Source: Ricinus communis
Lineage: Eukaryota > Streptophyta > Magnoliopsida > Malpighiales > Euphorbiaceae
DNA: 64,000 bases
Reading direction: 5' to 3'
NCBI RefSeq assembly: GCF_019578655.1
Contig: NC_063258.1
Span: 16,434,802-16,498,801, forward strand
Made by a program: the position numbers and the translations under genes. The notes under the pieces are model-generated. The model did no database searches. It was not told the origin of the DNA and was given only the letters and a program-made list of their open reading frames with translations. This document shows, piece after piece, positions 56,826 to 64,000 of this stretch (position 1 is the stretch's first letter; every line of letters begins with the position of its first letter).

Positions 56826-57641
56826 TTATGAAAAATCCACCAAAAATTCCTCTAACTGCAACTCAGCATCATCAACTGTACGTTCTTGTTGATAGTCTTT
56901 CAAAGGAATCATGTTCGCCTCTTCCTTTTCTGGTTCCATCTCCATGTTCAAGAAATCGTCCTGCACAGAAGCATCATTGTCAAACATAGTAGGTAAACAT
57001 GAAAAATTCTCACCTGAACGCAAAGTGACGGTGCTCAAGTGTTCCTCGGATTCAGTAGTGTTTGATGGAGTTCCCAATTGCTCTTCAGCTAGTAACTTGA
57101 AGATTAAGCCTACTTGATGCTCTATGTTGTTAATCGAGGCTTGTTGATCTTCAAGTATCCTCTCTGTTTGTTGGAATCTATCATCAAGACTTGTAATGAA
57201 CCTCATCATCAGCTCCTCCGACACTAACTCTTCATCTTGAGCTGAAGGTGCAAGATTAGGCTGCTGTTGATGTGGTTGCTGAGATTCTGGTGGTTCTGGG
57301 CCATCTAAGCTATATCCATAGGGTGAATGAGTGCTCCACTCTTGATTATAGGTGCTTCCATACGAGTCAATTGGCCAATTGCCCGTATAATTCACCTGTT
57401 CACACTTATAAGAATAAGGAGTAAAATCACTACACAATGGACAATCATTACTCAAATGTAAACCACAACAAAATCCACAAAAAACTTGAGATGAAAGGAT
57501 AGGAGTGGAGAGTTGATCGGTAGCCCTGTAAAACAATTCCACTCGAGCTTCTAAAGATGCACGGGTATCCCAATTTTTAGCACTCTCTTGGATCCTAATC
57601 CCATTTTCCAATGCGTCATACAAAGAGTTTGAGTTTAGCAT
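56826..57641 (-). CDS. Mini-gag of A4 with intact zinc knuckle
   Basis: 271 codons without a stop, ATG 57641 being 164 bases after the primer site. It holds a zinc knuckle CGFCCGLHLSNDC with all ligands, then NYTGNWPIDSYGSTYNQEW, a Gln/Pro-rich linker, heptad-like FQQTERILEDQQASINNIEH and VTLRSGENF. The capsid-like N-terminal domain is absent. The end joins directly to sequence that follows protease in A5 (LQLEEFLV; then HELSNEEVLEEL after the stop), so protease was deleted. It may bind element RNA while relying on helper proteins. This is inference. Confidence 0.75.
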   Translation of the reverse strand: MLNSNSLYDALENGIRIQESAKNWDTRASLEARVELFYRATDQLSTPILSSQVFCGFCCGLHLSNDCPLCSDFTPYSYKCEQVNYTGNWPIDSYGSTYNQEWSTHSPYGYSLDGPEPPESQQPHQQQPNLAPSAQDEELVSEELMMRFITSLDDRFQQTERILEDQQASINNIEHQVGLIFKLLAEEQLGTPSNTTESEEHLSTVTLRSGENFSCLPTMFDNDASVQDDFLNMEMEPEKEEANMIPLKDYQQERTVDDAELQLEEFLVDFS

Positions 57642-57804
57642 TGAACCTCCTTATCATTCACTATCTGAATCATAAACTTAAACTAAATAAATATGTACAA
57701 ATAAAATAAAATAAATAAACAAATAAAAATAAAAATCATAAAATAATAAGAAAGAAAACAAATGGCTAAATTAACAAATAGCAAATTTTACTCTAGTTTT
57801 CAAA

Positions 57805-57826
57805 CAATTCCCCGGCAACAGCGCCA
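57805..57826 (-). other. Primer-binding site of A4 (tRNA-Asp type)
   Basis: Minus-strand TGGCGCTGTTGCCGGGGA followed by ATTG, the primer site typical of Athila elements, six bases from the LTR end. Confidence 0.88.
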
Positions 57827-57832
57827 AAAACT

Positions 57833-59230
57833 TGATAGGCTAAATTGTGTTAGCTACAATCTAAGGCAGTGTACCTATCGATGCAGTCTAGCACTAATGG
57901 CGAGTATCAAGGTCGTATTCCTCGAGAAAGTGAAAGCCTAGAGTTACTCTTTTGTTCTTTGTTATATTAACCTAAAATGAGTGCTGAATAATTTCTATAC
58001 TAACTAATAGCTACAAGCTAAGTTCTAAGGGAGATGCAGGAGTAATTGATAAATAAAATAACCAAGACAAGAAAGCAAACCCAAAGGGAACTTAAACTAG
58101 TTGGCAATCAAACAAAAGATAAAGGATTGATGAGTCTAATTATGCTACCCGTGGATGAATTCTTAACCGAATTCGGTTTCTCTCTCGAGATAACCGAATT
58201 CCTAAATCTAATAACCTAAAGTTGGAATCTCTTCCTAACGATTGATTCATAAATTAGCATTAAGCTTTAATCCGCCTCTATTAAGCTTTGTTAATTCTTA
58301 ATCCGGCTAGTTAATTATCCTTATCTCTAAGCGATTATTAACCAGTTCTTGCTATTCAAAATTCCAATTGCCAAATGGACTTCTCAATCACACAAAGCAA
58401 TCTAAATACATAATTCACAATGTCTCATGAACAATGCATTATCTTTTTAATACTGAAGGCAAGAAGCATACAAAACTAACCCAAACAATCCAACAAAATA
58501 ATACTAAACCAACATAGTAAAGAAATCCCAATGGATTTAATCAATCTAGCTAATCATGTTTATTATCAAAATACACAAGAATTCAATTACAATAAAGAGT
58601 AAAGGTAGAGAAAACCCAATTACACCCTTGGATGAGAGTAAACAGCCCTAATTCCTCTTGCTCAATCTTGAATCGATCCTTGTTCCCCTTGCTCGATTTG
58701 AGAACCAATCAACGAACCTCGCCCAATCTTCAATCCTTGAAGGGAATCCGATTGAAACCTTGATCCAAGTCTCCTTTTCCCTCGGTTCCAGCTCAAAAAA
58801 CCCTTAGGGAGAGAAAAATTAGGGTTTTGGGCGTTCTCCCTCGCTCTCCTCTTGTTTCCTTTCTTCATTCTTTTAATTAATTCCCCCTGTCGCCGCCGAC
58901 ACGGCCGTGTTACTCTCTGTGGCCTTGCTCCCTAAAAACTTCTTCTTCTTTGATGTTTGACACGGCCGTGTTGGTGCCTGTGTTAGGAACACAGCCAGTG
59001 TTGAAACCAACACGACCATGTTCAGCTTCCTCATGCTCGTACTTAGCTTGTTTCGGCAGCTTTGACATCCAATTATGCTCTAATTCTTCCCTTTATCATC
59101 CTTTGACTTCTTTTGGACCTAATGCACACAAACAGACGCGTAGGGTGAGTGTTGGGACCAATTCACATCCAAATGTCTATAAAATCAATCTTAAAAGACC
59201 CATTTAGATGTGTGTATTTTACGCACATCA
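57833..59230 (-). repeat. 5' LTR of A4
   Basis: 1398 bases, TGATAGGC at the left and CGCACATCA at the right on the plus strand. It contains CACGGCCGTG palindromes near 58900 and 58960 and the conserved CCTATCGATGCAGTCTAGC block near 57872. It matches the solo LTR at 23026-24460 in reverse orientation. Confidence 0.9.
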
Positions 59231-59623
59231 AAAAGTCAAGAGGGACAATCAATTACTAGTGTGTGAATTAAGTCATTAATTACAAAAGAATAAACTAAAC
59301 TTAAACATCATGAAGAACCTAGGTCCTAACATCCTAAGAATAGTCCATTATCATTGCCTAAACAATCAATGGATAATAAAATCACAGATGCCCACCCCAT
59401 ACTTGAGTATAACACCACCCTTAGTGTTAGAAAAAAATGGGTATCTAACATATCTAGCACATAAGAAGATTGAAGATCATATTAAATGTACATAGCATAA
59501 AGGCAAGGCAAAGTGTTCCACTAAAATAACATAAGATGAAAGAAAAATGAAATAAAATAAAATAAAAATAAAGAAAGAAAATAAAAAGGAAAACGAAAAG
59601 AAATATAACATAAATTTTTGTCA
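59231..59623 (-). other. Spacer of A5
   Basis: Non-coding, about 390 bases. It holds the block CCCACCCCATACTTGAG with an eroded hairpin at 59411-59428 (AACAC/GTGTT), equivalent to 8551, 14838 and 22740. Confidence 0.6.
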
Positions 59624-61163
59624 CTACTGGTAGTGTGCCGAAGGTACATCCTCACTGGCAGGAGGGTGTGGAGTAAGGGAAGGCACTGAAGGAGGGGGCA
59701 ATGGTGGTAGCACAGGATTCGTGAAACAACCTGCTAGATCAAAATCCATGTCATCGGTGAATCACTAATTTTGTGCTCCGGAATCCGCAATCTTTTGTAT
59801 CTGCTTCACCATTAGGTCTGTTTGGGTGGCCTGCCTATCCAATCCATTCATAAGCTGCTAGAGCATATCATTTAACCCCTGGAACTGTGCCATAGTCTCA
59901 TCTTGAAACTGACGAAACTCCTTTCTATGCTGCACAAACTTAGTATAGTACCGCTACTGTAAATCACAAATTAAATCTAGTCAGTCAGTAAAAGCACTAA
60001 TCTGAGCACTCGATGTCCCTGTAGAGTAAGAAGAGGTAGCTCTAGATGTAAGCATAAATACTCTGGCTAGGTTGGGAATCCTAACATCTAGAATCTTAAC
60101 CATAGGGTCTTGGGCTCCTCGACCTGCTGCCTCTCTAGCCTTCTTAACTATTGCACTGACGAGCCTGTACTCATGCCATGTGGGTGTCGAGTGGCCGTGA
60201 TCATCTGCATGTTGATCATCTATATAACCCCTAATGGTGTCATTTCACTAATCTGAGAAAGCTCGGCCAGACAGTCATCCAGTACATCCAGTCTCTTAGT
60301 CACAAATGTGCCAAAATAACAGTGCATCTTCTTCTAGGCGTCGACTATGAAGGAACGGACTTGATGAGCTAATAAATATCCCATGTCAAGCTTTTTACGG
60401 TGTTGTATACCCTAGAGAATGAATACATCGGTTTGTGTGACTGCTCCAAAACTATCTCCTCGGCTTGTAATAATGTAAGCTAACAGTGTATGAAGATAGT
60501 GGAGATGATCCGGAAGGCTGGACGCCTTAGACCTGCTGGGGTAGTATGATTCTAGCCTGAGTACTAATGAATCCCACATGGTGTCGTACGAGATTGGGTT
60601 GACGTAAATGCATCCCTGATACTCTTCGCCTGAGGTCTCCTCTTCAGTCCATAAACCCAAATACATACCAAATTGTGGAACTAACATCGAGAACCCATTT
60701 CCTATAGTTTGAAGTAAACTGCATCAGGCTGATGCCAATTTATGATATGTTGCTGTAGGAAGAAGGTGCTGAGGAATTCAATGGTGAGCTCACAGTAGGT
60801 AGGCTCAATGATGTTAAAGAATTGTGCGTAAGGTAGTGTGTCAAACAGTGCACGAACATCCTGAGCTAATCCCACTCTCTCCAGGGATACAAAGTCAATG
60901 CATCGTCCGACCATTACTTGCTTCCATCTCATGACTTGGAAGCGGCTCTTGTTATCAGCATTTTAAAATGTCCATAAGGGATGTCAACCAGGTGCAGGTG
61001 GATTTGCAACTGTTGTTCTTCGTGCTCGGACTAGTTGCTATTATGGTGGGGGTGCTGGTGCTGGTGAAGGGAAAGCGAAAGAAGAAGTTCCCTCACCACA
61101 CGAGCGCTTGCTAGTAGCGGCACGTTGCAGTTGCTGGCGACGGGATTGATCTCGGCCCCTCAT
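59624..61163 (-). pseudogene. Post-pol ORF of A5 (Athila ORF1-type, env position)
   Basis: ATG 61163 (MRGRDQSRRQQLQRAATSKR) to TAG near 59624. It has the basic N-terminus, RWKQVMVGRCIDFVSLERVG, YCELTIEFLSTFFLQQ and QFGMYLGLWTEEETSGEEYQG, the last in another frame at 60412-60687. It is very close to A1 in sequence but has more frameshifts and stops. Confidence 0.72.
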
Positions 61164-61168
61164 ATTGG

Positions 61169-61242
61169 CTAATACAGTCATCATTAATATTCGAACAAGA
61201 AACCAAGTTAGCATAAATTACACTGAGAATTTAGCAGCATAA
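61169..61242 (-). promoter_or_regulatory. Putative 3' splice acceptor and TTATGCTG motif (A5)
   Basis: Minus-strand TGTATTAG ends 5 nt before ATG 61163, with TTAATGA upstream as a possible branch point. TTATGCTG is at 61235-61242. Confidence 0.55.
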
Positions 61243-62405
61243 CGACTCTAATTTGATTAACAGAAAACTTTAGGCTTAAAATTAAGACTAAAGCCTCATT
61301 TTCCTGTAGAAAACTAATTCACAATGGAATTCTAGCCCATAGTATTACGTACCAAATAAATAGAATTTATGCTATCAATTTATCAAAATAGAATGCCATA
61401 AATTAACTTTACTGCTCCCGAACCCCACACTTAGCATGTCATTATTAAAAATCACACAAATACAACAACTAATTTGAGCTAAATATAATCCAAATCAAAC
61501 TCGAGCAGTGTAAATAAAAAAAACAATAAACCAATCAAGGCAATAAATATTGACAACTACTATAGCATATCAAAAAAAGTCCTAAATAAAAAAGAATACA
61601 TAAACAATCAAACTTAACCAAATAAAAAGCAAAAGGCGAAGAAACTTACTTGAAATTGCTGTGACAGGTAAGAAAAATCAAGAAGAAGAAGAAAAGCACC
61701 TTAGAACTTTAAATAGGGAAAAGTTGGAAGAGGTTTGAAATGGCTTGCTTTTATAGTCACGGGGTTCAGCACGGGCAAGGGCATGGCCGTGCTAGTCAGC
61801 AGGGCCTGGAGTCGGCCTGTGCTGAACCCTGATGTATCCTACATGTGCAAGGTCACCACGAGCGAGGGCGTGGCCGTGCTGGTCACCACGGCCTGGTGTT
61901 GCCGCCCGTGGTGCCTTCAAAAGCCGTGGTGGACGACCGATTTTAAGTGTGCGGTACGTACATGTCCATCACGGGCAAGGGCACGCCCGTGCTGACCAAT
62001 GCGGCTTGGTGTTGCAGCCTGTAGTGGCCTCGGAAGCCATGGTGGACGGCCAATTTCCCAAACTCTATACATGCATGTTCATCACGGATAGGACTCCGGC
62101 CGTGCTGGATCCAACCCGTGATGCCCATGGAAACCATGGTGAACTACTGAAATCCAAGCCTTTCTTCAACATCTCGAACCGCCAAACTCCCTACCTGCAT
62201 TCAACACATATACGTACACATTTAGGCTATAATTCAAGTAAAAATGTATCAAACAAGAAAGCTTATCTTCACTAATCACCAAAAATCTGACTTAAGTTAT
62301 TAAAACCCTAGCTTCAAACAATTAGGTTTAGTCACTAAGCAAGTGCTTGACTACCATCAAACATCCAAACGACTGATAAACCAAAAAGAGATGTAAAGCT
62401 AAATA
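61243..62405 (-). other. Leader of A5 with GC-rich palindromes
   Basis: Non-coding. The first half is AT-rich. From about 61755 to 62110 there is a GC-rich island with GGGCACGCCCGTGC, GGCATGGCCGTGC and related words. Long ORFs across it (for example 61832-62275) are by-products of the GC content. Confidence 0.65.
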
Positions 62406-62843
62406 TGGGAATGCCTCCCAAAAGAGCTTCTTTTTGGTTCTCGAGTCATTTAGCTGGACTCGGTGATAACTCCCTGCATGTCCGGGTTTGGCATATGCTG
62501 TGATTGAACTACCAAGTTATGGATCCTCAGAATGTCAACAGTCCTTCAAGTAGCTGCTTTTAGGTACTTTCTTCAAGAGGGCAATGTCATTTCCCTCACC
62601 TCCGTTGTCAAGTCTGCCGCCCGTTATCCTCATCCATATACGCATAGTGAAGATGCTATGGAAGCTCTTTCAAATCGAGAACTAGCGGTTCCTCAAGTGA
62701 TGGTTCAACTTCTGCATACCTATCCTGTCAATCACAGTAAACTCATCAGTATTGCTGCTTGGCTCGTTTGCTAAAATAAATTCAAGCTGTTCCAACACTT
62801 CCTCATTTGATAGCTCATGCTTTTCTCCCCTTGGCAAGATGAC
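62406..62843 (-). pseudogene. Pol deletion junction in A5
   Basis: Minus strand from 62843: HELSNEEVLEQLEF, then traces of the RT start (VLDLKELP), then a loss of the rest of pol. It ends with the signature GTCCAGCTAAATGACTC and CAAAAAGAAGCTC near 62410-62460. Confidence 0.6.
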
Positions 62844-63505
62844 TTATAGAGGGTCTTCAACTAACACTTCATGCAACTCTGTCTCAATATCATCGTCAAT
62901 TACATTAACAACATATGCAACATTATTATGATCTAAAGACTGGCTTATAGGAGTATGCAAGTTAAAGGTGACAGTCTCATCCCCTACCCTAAGTTTTAAC
63001 TTTCTATCACAAACATCTATCATTGCCCTAGATGTTGCAAGAAAAGGTCTTCCTAGAATTAAGGGTACACTACTCTCACCATCCATGTATAAGATCACAA
63101 ATCGATAGGAAATATAAATTTATTGACTTTTACTAGCACATTCTCTATAATACCCTTAGGATACTTAACAGATCTATCAGCTAATTGTATACTCATCCTA
63201 GTGAGTTTGGTCTTTCCTAGCCCCAATTTTACAAACAGGCTATATGACATTACATTAATTCTAGCCCCTAAATCAGCTAAGGCATCATTGACAGATAAGT
63301 TATCTATAACACAAGGAATAGTAAAACTCCCTATATCATGTCGCTTTTCTGATAACTTGTTCTGGAAAATTGCCAAACATTCCTCGTTTAGCGTCACGCA
63401 CGCCAAGTCCTCAAACTTCCTCTTGTTGCTAAGAATCTCCTTTAAGAACTTTGCATACTTAGGCATCTGCAAAATAACTTCAACGGAAGGTAAATTTATA
63501 TGCAA
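62844..63505 (-). pseudogene. Athila protease and end of gag (A5)
   Basis: Gag end (EVILQMPKYAKFLKEILSNK), then an active-site region LADLGARINVMS, with Arg where the family has Ser, then SIQLADRSVKYPKGIIENVL and, in the next frame, MDGESSVPLILGRPFLATSR. The frame shifts near 63097. The catalytic Asp is kept. Confidence 0.85.
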
Positions 63506-64000
63506 TTATTTAAAAATATCCAGAAATTCACCAAACTGCTACTCGACTTGTGCCTGCTTTAATCTAGCAGGGTATGGGATTTTGGCTAGTATTCCCTTAG
63601 TGGAATCTCCTTTGACTCTTCCTTCTCTAGTTCCTTTACCTTGGTAGCTTCAACTTCCCTACTTGAATCTACCTGCGCATCAGCATTAGTGTTAGAAACA
63701 GAAGAAGGACCAGGAACAAGTTTACTTGACCACAATATGATTGCGTTCACATGTTCCCTCGTGTTGGCTCTGTAGTGCTAGGCAGAGTCCCTGGCTGCCT
63801 CTCAGCCAACATCTTAAAAATCTGGCCTAAGTGTGCTATCCGTCAGCTAAAATTTATTATTGGTAGAGGACACAATCATCAACAACTCCTCGAGATTAGG
63901 CTTCTTCTCCTGAGGTGGAGGTAGTTGGGGTGGACCAGCTTGCGGTTGCGGCTGTTGCTGATGAAACCTCTGAAAACTGGGTGGTCTGGTAAACTATTTA
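63506..64000 (-). pseudogene. Athila gag C-terminal region (A5), incomplete
   Basis: Gln/Pro-rich linker, then KKPNLEELLMIVSST, a degenerate heptad region and PREHVNAII-like motifs, with stops. It parallels 20698-21342 of A2. It continues beyond the window edge. Confidence 0.7.

Larger units (their letters stand above)
53824..59230 (-). mobile_element. Pol-less Athila derivative A4
   Basis: Minus strand from the right: 5' LTR, tRNA-Asp-type primer site, intact mini-gag, short unrecognised ORF, end-of-pol signature, leader and post-pol ORF. It is cut at 53824, so the spacer, polypurine tract and 3' LTR are absent. Protease, RT, RNase H and integrase are missing between gag and leader. It is the clearest example of the non-autonomous form. 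Confidence 0.85.
59231..64000 (-). mobile_element. Pol-less Athila derivative A5 (runs off the window)
   Basis: Minus strand from the right edge: gag, protease, a scrap of the RT start, end-of-pol signature, leader with palindromes, splice acceptor, post-pol ORF and spacer. RT body, RNase H and integrase are absent. The spacer is cut at 59231 by the A4 LTR. Confidence 0.82.

Noticed and set aside
61832..62275. 147-codon plus-strand ORF over the A5 leader
   Set aside because: It is antisense to the element and covers the palindrome island; composition explains it.
1..64000. Host genes, tRNA, rRNA or organellar DNA
   Set aside because: No exon-like conserved coding, tRNA cloverleaf or rRNA signature was recognised; everything readable belongs to retroelements or repeats.

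Overview
The window is AT-rich plant nuclear DNA made almost entirely of LTR retrotransposons and their debris. No host gene, tRNA, rRNA or CRISPR array can be supported. The Athila-type Ty3/gypsy elements (tRNA-Asp-like primer site, extra ORF after pol) and plant chromoviruses (chromodomain, tRNA-Met-like primer site TGGTATCAGAGC) point to a flowering plant, probably a eudicot, and to pericentromeric-type heterochromatin. I cannot name the species.

Layout. 1-784: Athila pol fragment (A0, +). 785-7112: truncated chromovirus-like element B1 (+). 7109-11792: Athila derivative A1 (-) without pol. 11793-12244: stray piece of the ~1 kb repeat found again at 41-52 kb. 12245-21842: A2 (-), the most complete Athila copy, with 3' LTR, post-pol ORF, integrase, RT/RNase H, protease and part of gag. 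21843-39670: A3 (-), whose post-pol ORF is split by a solo LTR (23026-24460) and by chromovirus B2 (24857-37960, target duplication GCTTG). The right LTR of B2 is itself split by element B3 (32261-36625, target duplication ATAAC). 39671-41281: 3' end of a plus-strand Athila-like element (A6). 41282-51762: tandem array of ~1 kb units alternating in two types (alpha, beta), interrupted by a solo LTR (43274-44682, target duplication AGGCA) and by a three-LTR non-autonomous retroelement E (47342-50962). 51763-52091: LTR fragment. 52092-53823: 5' end of another gypsy element C (+). 53824-59230: A4 (-), with 5' LTR, primer site and mini-gag but no protease or polymerase. 59231-64000: A5 (-), also without pol.

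Five Athila copies (A1-A5) share one arrangement on the minus strand: end-of-pol signature, leader with CACGGCCGTG-type palindromes, a TTATGCTG motif, a 3' splice acceptor exactly 5 nt before the start codon, the post-pol ORF, and (where the sequence is preserved) a hairpin module and the polypurine tract before the LTR. This suggests that the post-pol ORF was expressed from a spliced RNA. Copies A1, A4 and A5 kept this module after losing pol, so they look like non-autonomous elements mobilised by relatives such as A2.

Every autonomous protein-coding region is broken by stops or frameshifts, so no complete active element is present. Base counts, distances and target-site duplications were read by eye. 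Percent identities and database assignments were not computed.
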